A stretch of DNA of 64,000 nt from Microcella putealis (GCF_004216575.1 NZ_SGWW01000003.1:372001-436000); one strand, 5' to 3'. Shown: positions 25,101 to 33,469, numbered from the stretch's first letter. Notes: generated by a model from the letters alone, not told the origin. Made by a program: numbers and translations.

Positions 25101-26825
25101 TTCGTCGAGTTCGCCGACGCGACGCCCGGGGCCGTCGCCGGCGAGGAAGACGCCGAAGAGCCCGCGGTCAGGAATCGTGCCGCCGCTCGTGACGGCGAGG
25201 CGCTGCGCACCGGGGCGCCCGGTGAGGGTGCCGTGCACGCGGTCCCACACGATGCGGGGCCGCAGTTCGGCGAAACGGTCGCTCGGGTAGCGGCCGCTCA
25301 GCAGGTCGAGCACGGCGTCGTACGCCGAGCGCGGCAGCGAGGCAAAAGGCGCGCTCCGACGCACCTGGTCGAACCACTCGTCGATGTCGCACGGTTCGAG
25401 CGCGACGTGCGCGACGGTCTGCTGCGCGAGCACGTCGAGCGGGTTCGCCGGAACCCGCAGTTCCTCGATCAGCCCCGCGAGCATCCGTTCGCCGGTGACG
25501 GCCGCGTGCAAGACGTCCATGCGGTGCTTGGGCACGAGTACGCCGCGGCTCACCTCGCCGACCTGGTGCCCGGCGCGGCCGATGCGCTGCAGTGCGCTCG
25601 CGACGCTCGGCGGGGATTCGACCTGAATGACGAGGTCGACGGCACCCATGTCGATGCCGAGCTCGAGGCTCGACGTCGCGACGACGCAGCGCAACCGCCC
25701 GCTCTTCAGCTCGTCTTCGATGTCGGCGCGCTGGTCTTTGCTGACCGAGCCGTGGTGGGCGCGGGCGAGCAATGGCGGGGCGCCGGCCGTCGGCTCGGTG
25801 GGCCATATTTGCTGCGCGGGCAGCTTCGTCATGACGGGCAATTCGATGGATGCGCGTTCCGCGTAGATCTCGTTCAGTCGCGCCGTCAGCCGCTCAGCCA
25901 GTCGACGCGAGTTGACGAACACGATGGTGGAGCGGTGCTCGAGCACGCGGTCGACGATCGACTCTTCGACGTGCGGCCAGATGGACGGGTTGGCGGGAGC
26001 GCCGGACGCGTCGGGGTCGTCGTCGGCACCCGCGGGCAGCGGCGGCTGCGTCATGTCGTCGACCGGCACCGAGATGGTGAGGTCGAACGTCTTGGTGCTC
26101 GGGGGCTGCACGATCTGCACGGGGGTCTGCCCGCCGAGGAAGCGCGCCACCTCGTCGACCGGTCGCACTGTCGCCGACAGGCCGATGCGCTGCACGGGCC
26201 GGCCGAGGCGCGCGTCGAGCCGCTCGAGGGTGAGGGCGAGGTGCGCCCCGCGCTTGGTGCCGGCGACGGCGTGTACCTCGTCGACGATGACGGTCGTCAC
26301 GCCGCTGAGTGTCTCGCGGGCCGACGAGGTCAGCATCAGGTACAGGCTCTCGGGGGTGGTGATGAGGATGTCGGGGGGCGTGCGCTGCAGGGCCCGCCGT
26401 TCTTGCGTGGGCGTGTCGCCGCTGCGCACCCCGACGGTGATCGGCGGGGTGGGGGTGCCGAGCCGGGCGGCCGTCGCGGTCACGCCGATGAGGGGAGCGC
26501 GGAGGTTGCGTTCCACGTCGACGCCGAGCGCCTTGAGCGGGCTCACGTAGATGACGCGCGTGCGCGTGGCGGCCGCGTCGTCGCGGGCCGCGTCGGCCGC
26601 GCGTGCGGTGGGGTCGGCGACGAAGCGGTCGATCGCCCACAGGAAGCTGGCGAGGGTCTTGCCCGAGCCGGTGGGCGCGACGACGAGGGCGTGCTTGCCC
26701 GACGAGATTGCGTCCCACGCGCCGAGTTGCGCGGGCGTCGCGCCGGGGAAGGCGCCGGCGAACCACTCGCGGGTCGCCGGGGTGAAGCGGCCGAGGACGG
26801 TGTCGGCGTCGGGTGCCTCAGTCAC
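22185..26825 (-). CDS. lhr: Large helicase-related protein Lhr
   Basis: ATP-dependent 3'-5' DNA helicase of superfamily 2, 1546 residues, the full long form. N-terminal helicase core: Walker A VVAPTGSGKTLAS, DEVH box VIVDEVHAV, and in the second lobe FVNSRRLAERL, HHGSVSK and QRIGRAGH. This is followed by the Lhr winged-helix and beta-barrel segment and a long C-terminal domain. Mycobacterial Lhr unwinds RNA-DNA hybrids and is part of the mitomycin C response. Its start overlaps the hydrolase gene by 8 nt; nei2 follows by 4 nt. Confidence 0.97.
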   Translation of the reverse strand: MTEAPDADTVLGRFTPATREWFAGAFPGATPAQLGAWDAISSGKHALVVAPTGSGKTLASFLWAIDRFVADPTARAADAARDDAAATRTRVIYVSPLKALGVDVERNLRAPLIGVTATAARLGTPTPPITVGVRSGDTPTQERRALQRTPPDILITTPESLYLMLTSSARETLSGVTTVIVDEVHAVAGTKRGAHLALTLERLDARLGRPVQRIGLSATVRPVDEVARFLGGQTPVQIVQPPSTKTFDLTISVPVDDMTQPPLPAGADDDPDASGAPANPSIWPHVEESIVDRVLEHRSTIVFVNSRRLAERLTARLNEIYAERASIELPVMTKLPAQQIWPTEPTAGAPPLLARAHHGSVSKDQRADIEDELKSGRLRCVVATSSLELGIDMGAVDLVIQVESPPSVASALQRIGRAGHQVGEVSRGVLVPKHRMDVLHAAVTGERMLAGLIEELRVPANPLDVLAQQTVAHVALEPCDIDEWFDQVRRSAPFASLPRSAYDAVLDLLSGRYPSDRFAELRPRIVWDRVHGTLTGRPGAQRLAVTSGGTIPDRGLFGVFLAGDGPGRRVGELDEEMVYESRVGDVIALGATSWRIDEITRDRVIVTPAFGQPGKVPFWKGDGLGRPAELGRALGATTRELGAASSDERRIRLAAAGLDERAVTNLEALLIEQTAATGHLPSDTTLVVERFRDELGDWRLVMHSPYGLGVHAPWALAVSARIRERYGVDGAAIAADDGVVVRLPDTDSEPPGAELLMFDADELTQIVTAEAGGSALFASRFRECAARALLLPRRDPGRRSPLWQQRQRAGQLLEVAQEFPDFPITLETLREVLSDVYDLDALITLATQIAQRAVRVVEVETPTPSPFARSLLFGYVAAFLYEGDSPLAERRAAALSIDSTLLAELLGRAELREVLDAKVIAEVEAELQRLAPDRRAKDAEGVADLLRILGPLSADEVRLRAIDGLDVEQALTELTRANRAIAVTIAAHPRFAAVEDAARLRDALGTPVPIGVPTAFLDQVPDPVGDLVARYARTHGPFALSDVAERYGMGSAVVRDALRRLGADRRVIEGEYRPDATGSEWIDAEVLRRLRTRSLAALRKEIEPVSAGSLGRFMPAWQHVGGSLRGIDGVLQTVEQLQGVALPASAWESLVLPARVRDYSPAWLDELTASGEVVWAGEGSLPGNDGWLSLHLAELAPLSLKPPLGDELTERQQSIVSLLEGGGGFFFRQLAGALHDADDAGIVTDLWSLVWSGHLTNDTIAPARALLGSTSSRTAGRRRAPRARSRTMGGYARPSGSGMRGSAATGASALSLRTGPPTAAGRWALLPERDDDVTRRTAHLAETLLERHGVVTRGAAQAEDVAGGFALLYKVLAQLEEAGRVRRGYFVDHLGAAQFGTPATVDRLRTFTRDPDAAPALQAVVLAATDPANPYGAALPWPDARVDAAAEARGESTKHRPGRKAGSLVALVDGHLAVYLERGGKSALAFTDDEAELAAAAAELAATVRARLRSLRVERVNQHSVFGTVLADALTAAGFVATPQGLRLRV

Positions 26826-27528
26826 GGGCGTCGCCTGTGCCGCCCGCGCCGCCGGTCGCGTGGCCCGCGCCCGCGTCCGACTGCTGGCGCAGGAACGCGA
26901 GCACGTCGTTCAGCTCCGACTCGCTGATGCCGTGTCCGAGGCCCTCATAGATGCGCTCGGTCACCTCGACATGGTTCGGCAGCCACTGCTGGGCGTGCTC
27001 GATGAACCGCGAGGGGATCACCTCGTCGGCGGTGCCGCGCCCCCAGAAAACGGGCGGGCGCTGAGCGGCGAGGCGCGCATCCGCCGGGGCGTCGCCCTCA
27101 AGCACGAAGCCGGCGAGGCTGACCGCCCACGCGAAGCGTTCGGGCGCGTGGCGCAGCAGGTGCACGGCCATCGCGCCGCCCTGGCTGAAGCCGATGATGC
27201 CGACGCTCGATGGCTGCTGCGTGTCGAGCCAGTGCAGGATTCCGCGGGCGGCCGCGTCGCCGCCGTCGATGCGTGAGGCGTTCAGCTCGGGGTCGAGGTC
27301 GTACCAGGCGAAGCCAGGGCCGGCCGGTCGCGGCGCCCGCAGCGAGGCGATGACGGCGTCGAGCGGCAGGTACGGGGCGAGCCCGAACAGGTCGCCCTCG
27401 TGGCTGCCGTAGCCGTGCAGTAGCAGAATGAGCGGCCGGCCGACACGGTCGCCGTCGGGCGCCGACCAAACGATCGCGCTCTCGTCGATCAGCTGCATAC
27501 CGCTCACGAGCCTCATCTTGGCAGGCAC
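26818..27528 (-). CDS. Alpha/beta hydrolase (phospholipase/carboxylesterase family)
   Basis: A 236-residue serine hydrolase. Oxyanion region LLLHGYGSHEGD, nucleophile elbow GFSQGG at about residue 115, Asp in GTADEVIP and His in GLGHGIS complete the catalytic triad. Such enzymes cleave short carboxylesters or lysophospholipids. The C-terminal 18 residues are Gly/Ala rich. Several Met codons (1, 5, 11) make the exact start uncertain. Upstream member of the operon with lhr and nei2, by 8-nt overlap; a functional link is not evident. Confidence 0.87.
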   Translation of the reverse strand: MPAKMRLVSGMQLIDESAIVWSAPDGDRVGRPLILLLHGYGSHEGDLFGLAPYLPLDAVIASLRAPRPAGPGFAWYDLDPELNASRIDGGDAAARGILHWLDTQQPSSVGIIGFSQGGAMAVHLLRHAPERFAWAVSLAGFVLEGDAPADARLAAQRPPVFWGRGTADEVIPSRFIEHAQQWLPNHVEVTERIYEGLGHGISESELNDVLAFLRQQSDAGAGHATGGAGGTGDARD

Positions 27529-27624
27529 ATCTGACAGCGCGGTCGGATGCCCGGGCCGCGTTCAGGCGCGTCCGCTCGCCTTATCGCCGGGGCACCTCGC
27601 GGCGGCCTGCGGTATGAATGGGGC

Positions 27625-28167
27625 ATGGCCTCGACGCGCACCCCCGACCCGGATTCCGGCTGGCTCTCTGACGACGAGCTCGCACAGGTGCGTCGACGGC
27701 TCCCGATCCTCTACGTCGAGGCGGTACCGGTACGGCTCGACGGCATGGGCGTCGTCACCGAGGTCGGGGCGCTGCTGCGCGTGAACCCGGCTGGGTCGAT
27801 CACCCGCACCCTCGTGTCGGGCCGTGTGCTGTACGGCGAGACGCTGCGCGACGCGCTCTACCGCCACCTCGAGAAAGACCTGGGGCCGATGGCCTTCCCC
27901 CAGCTTCCCGCCTCGCCGGTGCCGTTCTCGGTCGCCGAATACTTCCCGTTCCCCTCGCCGACGCGCTTCGATGACGACCGTCAGCACGCTGTCGCTCTCG
28001 CGTTCGTTGTGCCGGTGACGGGCACGTGCGACCCCCGTCAGGATGCGCTCGAGCTCACCTGGCTCACCCCCGAGGAGGCGGCAAGCGACCGCGTCTCGAA
28101 CGAGATGGAAGGTGGGCGCGGCGCGCTGCTGCGCACGGCCCTGGCCTCGGTCGGCGTTCTGCCGTAG
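27625..28167 (+). CDS. NUDIX-fold hydrolase (DUF4916 type)
   Basis: A 180-residue protein of the actinobacterial DUF4916/NUDIX-like group. The GETLRDALYRHLEKDLG segment occupies the place of the NUDIX box but is degenerate (standard GX5EX7REUXEEXGU is not fully kept), so hydrolase activity is uncertain. SVAEYFPFPSPTRFDDDRQH and ALAFVVPVTG are core strands. TATGAA 12 nt before the ATG suggests a leaderless message. Divergent from the hydrolase-lhr operon. Confidence 0.78.
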   Translation: MASTRTPDPDSGWLSDDELAQVRRRLPILYVEAVPVRLDGMGVVTEVGALLRVNPAGSITRTLVSGRVLYGETLRDALYRHLEKDLGPMAFPQLPASPVPFSVAEYFPFPSPTRFDDDRQHAVALAFVVPVTGTCDPRQDALELTWLTPEEAASDRVSNEMEGGRGALLRTALASVGVLP

Positions 28168-28320
28168 TCCGTCGTCCGCGTTGCCCCCGCACTGAAGCCG
28201 AACGACAGCTGCCGGTCTCGGAGCGCCACGATCGGCGTGCGCTCGCCGAGCCTCCGCGAGGCTCAGCTTCGCCAGCCGCCTTTCCTGGCCCAGGCCTCTC
28301 ATCGACACGCCGCTCCTTCG

Positions 28321-28365
28321 CCGGTGTGACTACTCACGTGTAGGAGTTCCTACACCGGAGTAGTC
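28321..28365. repeat. Hairpin repeat, copy B
   Basis: GACTACTC (28328-28335) pairs with 28358-28365 and GTGTAGGA (28338-28345) with 28348-28355, giving a long stem with one 2-nt mismatch. Positions 28338-28363 match 17533-17558 at 25 of 26 bases. Located between the convergent NUDIX-like and acetyltransferase genes. Confidence 0.85.
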
Positions 28366-28455
28366 GCTATGTCGCCCACGCACTTTCCTGGGTTGAGCGG
28401 GGTCATTCGCTCACCGATGGTGATGTTCACGTCTGAGTCGGCGTGGATTGTCAGC

Positions 28456-28974
28456 TCAGCGCACCATGCGCGAGCAGTGCGCCCCATCCCACGGCTCGTA
28501 GGGCCGCCCGAATCCGTCGAGTGCGAAGCCGTGCTTCTCGTAGAACCGGGCGGCGCGCGCATTCGAGGTGACGATCCAGAGGTACGCGGGGGTGTCGCCG
28601 AGCACGCCGTCGAGCAGCCGCGAGCCGAGCCCCGTGCCCCAGGTCGAGCGCCGCGTGTACAGCGAGTCGAGCTTCGTGTCGCGCGGAGCCTCGGGGTCGA
28701 CCGTCGGCGCGCTGCGGGCGAGCCCCACGAGTGTCGTCGCGCCGGTCGACGGGTCGCGGTCTTCAGCGAGCAGCACGACCGAGCCGGGCACGGTCGACGC
28801 GGCGTCGCCCGCCGAGAGGTACGACGCCCACTCCGCGCGCGCTGTCTCGACCGTGTTCGCGGCAAGAAATCGCTCGCTCAACACCCCCGCATACACCTCG
28901 GCGAAGCACCCTATGTGCAGCTCGGCGAGGGCGTCGATGTCGGCGGCGGTCGCGAAACGAATCAGCGGCGGCAC
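28456..28974 (-). CDS. GNAT-family N-acetyltransferase
   Basis: A 172-residue acetyl-CoA-dependent acyltransferase. The fold starts with IRFATAADIDALAELHIGCF and has the acetyl-CoA loop in RSTWGTGLGSRLLDGVL, followed by LWIVTSNARAARFYEKHGF, the typical last helix and strand. Acceptor substrate unknown. The 288-bp gap after it holds the hairpin repeat copy B and a short coding-like remnant. Confidence 0.88.
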   Translation of the reverse strand: MPPLIRFATAADIDALAELHIGCFAEVYAGVLSERFLAANTVETARAEWASYLSAGDAASTVPGSVVLLAEDRDPSTGATTLVGLARSAPTVDPEAPRDTKLDSLYTRRSTWGTGLGSRLLDGVLGDTPAYLWIVTSNARAARFYEKHGFALDGFGRPYEPWDGAHCSRMVR

Positions 28975-28996
28975 CCCACAAATGTAGGGGCCGCCG

Positions 28997-29026
28997 CTGA
29001 TCGATTCTGACCGCGCGAGCGATCAG
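28997..29026 (-). terminator. Possible hairpin terminator after the DEAD-box helicase
   Basis: CTGATCG (28997-29003) pairs perfectly with 29020-29026 around a 16-nt loop, just after the helicase stop on the minus strand. No T-run; low strength. Confidence 0.35.
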
Positions 29027-29044
29027 TGAAATGGATGCGCGGAA

Positions 29045-30619
29045 CTAGCGTCCGCGACGCTGACCGCCGCCGTTCTGGCGAACGACCTGGCCGACGCGCA
29101 CGCCGCCGCCGGTGCCGCCGCCAGCGGGTGCCGAGGCGCGGCGCGAACCCTGGCGGGTGCGGGGCGCGGCCGGCGACTCGGTGTGGCGGTGGGCGTCAGC
29201 GCGGTGGGGCGCGGCGTCGGTGCGGGGTGCCGAGCTGCGGCGTCCGCCCGATCGGGCCTCGGCCGACGCGGCGGCCCCGTTTCCGCGGCCGCGGCCGGCG
29301 CCCTGTGAGCGCTGTCCGCCCTGGCCGCCGTTCTGCGACCCCTGGCCGCCACGCGCGGCGCGTTTGCGCTGCGCGTTGGCGCCGGTCGAGCGTCCACCGC
29401 CCTGGGGCTGCGGGCGCAAGACGGCGGGCATGTTTTCTGCCGAGACGCGCGGGGCAACCTCGCCGACGAGCGCGGCGACGGCCGGCGAGTCGGCGGTGAC
29501 GGTCTGGGGCTGCACGCGAATTTCGGCCTTCTTCAGCAGGGTCGCGGTGTCGCGACGCTGCTCGGGCAGCACGAGGGTGACGACGTCGCCCGAGGCTCCA
29601 GCACGCGCGGTGCGGCCCGAGCGGTGCAGGTACGCCTTGTGCTCGGTCGGCGGGTCGACGTGCACGACGAGTTCGATGTCGTCGACATGCACACCGCGGG
29701 CGGCGACGTCGGTGGCGACGAGCACGCGAACGCTGCCGTCGCCGAACGCGGCGAGGTTGCGCTCGCGGGCGGCCTGCGACAGGTTGCCCTGCAGGTCGAC
29801 GGCGGGGATTCCGGCTGCGGTGAGCGCGCGGGCCAACTTCTTGGCCTGGTGCTTGGTACGCAGGAACAACAGTCGGCGGCCCGAGCCCGACGCGAGTCGC
29901 GTCACGAGCGCCTTCTTCTCGTCAACGCCCGAGACCTCGAACACGTGGTGGGTCATGTCCACGACGGGCGAGTGCGCTTCGTCGACTGAGTGCAAGATCG
30001 GATCACTCAGGAAGCGCTTCACGAGTTTGTCGACCCCGTTGTCGAGGGTCGCGCTGAACAGCAGGCGCTGGCCGTTCGCGGGCGTCGCCGCGAGGATGCG
30101 CGTCACACCGGGCAGGAACCCCAGGTCGGCCATGTGGTCGGCCTCGTCGAGCACGGTGATCTCGACATCGGCGAGCGACACGTGGCCCTGCTTCATGAGG
30201 TCTTCGAGGCGGCCGGGGGCGGCCACGACGATGTCGACGCCGCGGCGCAGCTGCGACACCTGGGGGTTCTGCGAGACGCCGCCGAAGATCGTCATGGCGG
30301 TGAGGCCGTAGGCCTTCGCGAGGGGTTCGATGGTCGCCAGAATCTGGCTGGCGAGCTCGCGGGTGGGGGCGAGCACGAGGCCGAGGGGGTGGCCGGCGCG
30401 GCGGCGGGCCGCCGTGCGCATGCCGATGCGCGCCACCATCGGAATGGCGAACGCGAGGGTCTTCCCCGAGCCGGTCTTTCCGCGGCCGAGCACGTCGCGC
30501 CCGGCGAGCGTGTCGGGCAGCGTGTCGACCTGAATCGGGAACGCGCTGGTCTTGCCCTGCTCGGTGAGGGCTTCGACGAGGGGGAACGGCACGCCAAGCG
30601 TGCTGAAGTCGGTGGTCAT
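29045..30619 (-). CDS. DEAD-box RNA helicase with RGG-like tail
   Basis: ATP-dependent RNA helicase of the RhlE/CsdA type, 524 residues. Q motif FPLVEALTEQGKTSAFPIQ, Walker A GRGKTGSGKTLAF, PTRELASQI, DEAD box VLDEADHMAD, SAT as LLFSATLD, and lobe-two motifs LFLRTKHQAK and YLHRSGRTARAG. Residues about 390-524 are a basic Gly/Arg/Gln-rich tail likely binding RNA. Probable role in ribosome assembly or cold adaptation. A 273-bp non-coding stretch lies upstream and may include a long leader. Confidence 0.94.
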   Translation of the reverse strand: MTTDFSTLGVPFPLVEALTEQGKTSAFPIQVDTLPDTLAGRDVLGRGKTGSGKTLAFAIPMVARIGMRTAARRRAGHPLGLVLAPTRELASQILATIEPLAKAYGLTAMTIFGGVSQNPQVSQLRRGVDIVVAAPGRLEDLMKQGHVSLADVEITVLDEADHMADLGFLPGVTRILAATPANGQRLLFSATLDNGVDKLVKRFLSDPILHSVDEAHSPVVDMTHHVFEVSGVDEKKALVTRLASGSGRRLLFLRTKHQAKKLARALTAAGIPAVDLQGNLSQAARERNLAAFGDGSVRVLVATDVAARGVHVDDIELVVHVDPPTEHKAYLHRSGRTARAGASGDVVTLVLPEQRRDTATLLKKAEIRVQPQTVTADSPAVAALVGEVAPRVSAENMPAVLRPQPQGGGRSTGANAQRKRAARGGQGSQNGGQGGQRSQGAGRGRGNGAAASAEARSGGRRSSAPRTDAAPHRADAHRHTESPAAPRTRQGSRRASAPAGGGTGGGVRVGQVVRQNGGGQRRGR

Positions 30620-30892
30620 GATGTGGTGCCTTTCGCGCGCTGCCCGTCTCGGGCGCGCTGCGGTATTCGCAATGAATTCCGGATGTTCGGAGTTCGTCGT
30701 GAGGGTTGGCGACGGCGGCGGTGGCCGCGATCGGTTCGCCGTCAGAAAGTGTCGATTCGCTGCGCGCGAGTCAGTGCGCGATATGCGAGAAGAGGAAGCG
30801 TTCTACGACGCGGGCAGCGGCACAAGTGTGGCTGCCAGTTCCTCAACCCTAGCAGGCGCCCTCCACGGGCCCCCTCACGGGCGCCTCTCGCC

Positions 30893-31546
30893 CTAGCGAA
30901 CGGCGCGCAACACGAGGTCGTACGCGGTTGCGGGCGACCCGTCGCGGCCGAGAACGGCGCGCGGCTTCTGCTCGCAGCTCAGCTCGCGGAACCCGTGCGC
31001 CACAGCGGCGAGCTCGTCGCGGGTCAGCATCGTGAACGGCGGCGGATGCGCCACACCCGCATCAATATTGCTCGCGTCGTGCAGCACAAGCAGCAGCGTT
31101 CCGCCGAGCCGCACGGCGCGCGCGAGGCCCCCGTAGATGGCGTCACGGTGATCGGGAAGGACGTGCAGATAGTGCGCGGTGACGAGGTCGAACTCCGCCT
31201 CAGGCGGGGGAGTCGTAGAGAGGTCGCGCTGCTCTAACCGCACTCGCGCGCCCAGTCCGCGTTCGTGTGCGGCGTCGCGTGCCCGATCAATCGCCACACT
31301 CGATAGGTCGACGCCGAACACCTGCCACCCCTGCTCGGCGAGCCACAGGCTGTCGCAGCCCTCGCCGCACCCCGCGTCGAGTGCCGCCGACGCCTTGTCG
31401 TGGGGAGCCAAGCCGTCCAACTCGCTGACGAGGCGAGCGTTCACGGCGCCATTCCACGGTTGGTCGCGTGAGCCGTAGCGGGCATTCCACAGCGCGGCGA
31501 CTTCCGACGAGTCGGCAGGGCGGTCATGCCCCATGCGAAAAATCAC
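30893..31546 (-). CDS. Class I SAM-dependent methyltransferase
   Basis: A 217-residue methyltransferase. The SAM-binding motif is LDAGCGEGCDSLWLAEQGW, with acidic strand end VFGVDLSSVAI and motif IV FDLVTAHYLHV. Similar to proteins annotated as tellurite- or thiol-methyltransferase relatives, but the substrate is not known. I choose the GTG at 31546, which overlaps the stop of the SRPBCC gene (GTGA); an ATG at 31534 is the alternative. Confidence 0.87.
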   Translation of the reverse strand: MIFRMGHDRPADSSEVAALWNARYGSRDQPWNGAVNARLVSELDGLAPHDKASAALDAGCGEGCDSLWLAEQGWQVFGVDLSSVAIDRARDAAHERGLGARVRLEQRDLSTTPPPEAEFDLVTAHYLHVLPDHRDAIYGGLARAVRLGGTLLLVLHDASNIDAGVAHPPPFTMLTRDELAAVAHGFRELSCEQKPRAVLGRDGSPATAYDLVLRAVR

Positions 31547-32037
31547 GACGCGGGGCCGCCGAACTGCGTCGACCACCCCGGCGCCAGGCGCCGCAGCGCC
31601 CGCCCCCGAAGCCTCCAGAACACCCAGAACCCGGCCGCGACGACCGGCGTCAGCACGCCAGCCTTCACGGTCAGCACGTCGTGAAACTGCGTGCGGCCGG
31701 CATCGCCAGCGGCGGCAGAGATGCCCATCCGGTGGTGCCACGACCGCACGATCCGCATCGGCCCCGACAGCGGCCCGCCGGTGTCGTGCACGACCCGCTC
31801 GCCGGGCGCGATCTCGTCCGAGAGCCGAATCAGCTGCGTTCCCATGGGAAGCGCGCCGAGCATCCGCAACCGGACGCGGTGGTCGCCGCCCGGCCAGCGC
31901 TCGGGAAACCCGCCGGGCTCCAGCGACTCGACCGTCGTCCACGGCCCCGAGACCGCGCGAAACACGGCGGGGGAGTGCACCGCCTCCCACGCCGCGTCGG
32001 GCGGGCAGTCGAGCACGAGATGAAGCGTCACACGCAT
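31543..32037 (-). CDS. SRPBCC-fold protein
   Basis: A 164-residue START/Bet v 1-like helix-grip protein, beginning MRVTLHLVLDCPPDAAWEAV and containing LSDEIAPGERVVHDTGG and FHDVLTVKAG, alternating strands that form a hydrophobic ligand cavity. Ligand unknown. Translationally coupled to the methyltransferase by a 4-nt overlap, so they may act in the same pathway. Confidence 0.82.
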   Translation of the reverse strand: MRVTLHLVLDCPPDAAWEAVHSPAVFRAVSGPWTTVESLEPGGFPERWPGGDHRVRLRMLGALPMGTQLIRLSDEIAPGERVVHDTGGPLSGPMRIVRSWHHRMGISAAAGDAGRTQFHDVLTVKAGVLTPVVAAGFWVFWRLRGRALRRLAPGWSTQFGGPAS

Positions 32038-32072
32038 GGGATCAGTGTGGCCCCCGTCGCTACCATCAGCCT

Positions 32073-32660
32073 GTGACCGCGCCGACCCCCGCCACCCCGC
32101 CGACTCAGCCCGCTGACGCCACCCCCGAGGCGCAGGAGCGTTACCAGGTGCGCTTTGACGTCGGGCTCGACGGCGCTCGCCGCATCGGCTCGAGCGCGCA
32201 CCTGCTCGTGTGGTGCGACGCCATCGCCACGAGCCCCGTGCCGCTCGAAGCGCTGCCCCCGCAGCTCGAGGTCATCGACGCCCGGCTCGGTGCGGCCCCC
32301 GCCATCGCGCAGCGCCTGCTCGAGCTGCAGGCCGCGCGGGGCGAGCGCACGATGGTCGCCGTGGTCGCCGCGGGCGACCCGGTCGACGCCCCCGACGGAT
32401 TCCCGGTCGACGACGTCCTCCTCGCCGGCGCGATCGTGGATGCACTGGGCGCGGTCGGCATCGACGCGACGAGCCCCGAGGCGGCCGCGTCCGCTGCCGC
32501 GTTTGCCGGGCTCCAGGGCGCCGTGGGTCACATGCTCACGGCCTCTGTTGCGGGCCGCCGTCTTGCCGCGGCCGAGGGTGTGGACGCCGTGCGCGCGGCG
32601 CGCGCCCGTCTCGAAGAGTCGACCCTGCTCACCCTGCGAGAGTTCAGCATCCGGCCGTAG
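32073..32660 (+). CDS. ComB-like (2-phosphosulfolactate phosphatase superfamily) protein
   Basis: A 195-residue protein with the pattern YQVRFDVGLDGARRIG, LLVWCDAIAT and a long helical second half (AAAFAGLQGAVGHMLTASVAG), resembling the divergent ComB-like proteins of actinobacteria. True ComB removes phosphate in coenzyme M synthesis, a pathway not expected here, so the real function is unknown. GTG start 12 nt after TACCAT; divergent from the SRPBCC gene. Confidence 0.65.
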   Translation: MTAPTPATPPTQPADATPEAQERYQVRFDVGLDGARRIGSSAHLLVWCDAIATSPVPLEALPPQLEVIDARLGAAPAIAQRLLELQAARGERTMVAVVAAGDPVDAPDGFPVDDVLLAGAIVDALGAVGIDATSPEAAASAAAFAGLQGAVGHMLTASVAGRRLAAAEGVDAVRAARARLEESTLLTLREFSIRP

Positions 32661-32670
32661 CGTGTGCCCC

Positions 32671-32973
32671 ATGAAGGCGCACATCAACGGAACTGTCATC
32701 GCCGAGGCCTCGCAGGACGAGCTCGTCAAGATTGAGGGCAACTGGTACTTCCCGCCGGCGAGCGTGAAGGCCGAGTTCCTCGAGAAGTCGCCCACGCCGT
32801 ACCGCTGCCCGTGGAAGGGCGACTGCCAGTACTTCACGGTCGTCGTCGACGGGCAGTCGTACCCCGACCGCGCGTGGAGCTACCCCGAGCCGATCCCGTC
32901 GTCGTTCGAGCGTGTCGGCACCGACTACAGCAACTACGTGGCGTTCTGGAAGGAAGTCACCGTCTCGGAGTAG
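32671..32973 (+). CDS. DUF427 family protein
   Basis: A 100-residue beta-rich protein with the family features EGNWYFPPASV, TPYRCPWKGDCQYFTV and AWSYPEP. The Cys pair in CPWKGDC is conserved in the family. Function unknown. The -10-like TAGCGT overlaps the stop codon of the preceding gene and stands 13 nt before the ATG. Its 3' end overlaps the SprT-like gene on the other strand by 17 bp. Confidence 0.88.
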   Translation: MKAHINGTVIAEASQDELVKIEGNWYFPPASVKAEFLEKSPTPYRCPWKGDCQYFTVVVDGQSYPDRAWSYPEPIPSSFERVGTDYSNYVAFWKEVTVSE

Positions 32974-33469
32974 TGCGCCGCATGGCGCGGTGCGGGGCGG
33001 TCGAGAGCACGGCCTCCTGCCCGTCGACGGATGTCCAGAGGATCACGTTCTCGGGGTCGTAGCGGCGCGAGCACTTGCCGCACGAGCCGGCGCGCGTCGG
33101 TCGGCGAAAGCGCACGTAGGTGTGACCCTTTTTGCAGAAGCCCTTCCAGCGGGCACGCTCGGCCGCGATTTCGCCTGAGTGCGTCGTGCCGCCGACGTAG
33201 CCGAGTTCGGCGGCGATGCGCTTCCACTTGGGGCCGTGCCCAGCTTGCGGCCCCGCCATGGCGTGGGCCACCTCGTGCAGCAGGGTCTGGTGCACGTCGT
33301 CGTCCTCCCACCGGGCGGCGAGGTGGCGCGAGACAGAGATGCGTTTCTTGCCGTAGTCGCAGAGCCCGGCGCGCTTTGCGGCGTTGTCGAACGCGAAGCT
33401 CCACGAGTCGTCGAGGTGCAGGGCGATGAGCGCCTCGGCCCACCGCCTGACCTGCCGCAACTCGCTCAT
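32957..33469 (-). CDS. SprT-like zinc metalloprotease
   Basis: A 170-residue protein of the SprT/Spartan domain family. Catalytic motif HEVAHAM at the centre with a downstream GHGPKWKRIAAELG helix carrying the third zinc ligand region, then a C-terminal zinc ribbon (FCKKGH...CGKCSR). Eukaryotic relatives digest DNA-protein crosslinks; the bacterial substrate is unknown. Start taken at MSELRQVRRWAEALI; an in-frame ATG 30 nt upstream is possible. Confidence 0.88.
   Translation of the reverse strand: MSELRQVRRWAEALIALHLDDSWSFAFDNAAKRAGLCDYGKKRISVSRHLAARWEDDDVHQTLLHEVAHAMAGPQAGHGPKWKRIAAELGYVGGTTHSGEIAAERARWKGFCKKGHTYVRFRRPTRAGSCGKCSRRYDPENVILWTSVDGQEAVLSTAPHRAMRRTTPRR

Noticed and set aside
24693..26927. 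A 744-codon plus-strand frame across lhr
   Set aside because: Shadow of the lhr coding sequence; Gly/Arg/Ala/Val-rich, no domain, and it runs through the hydrolase gene overlap.
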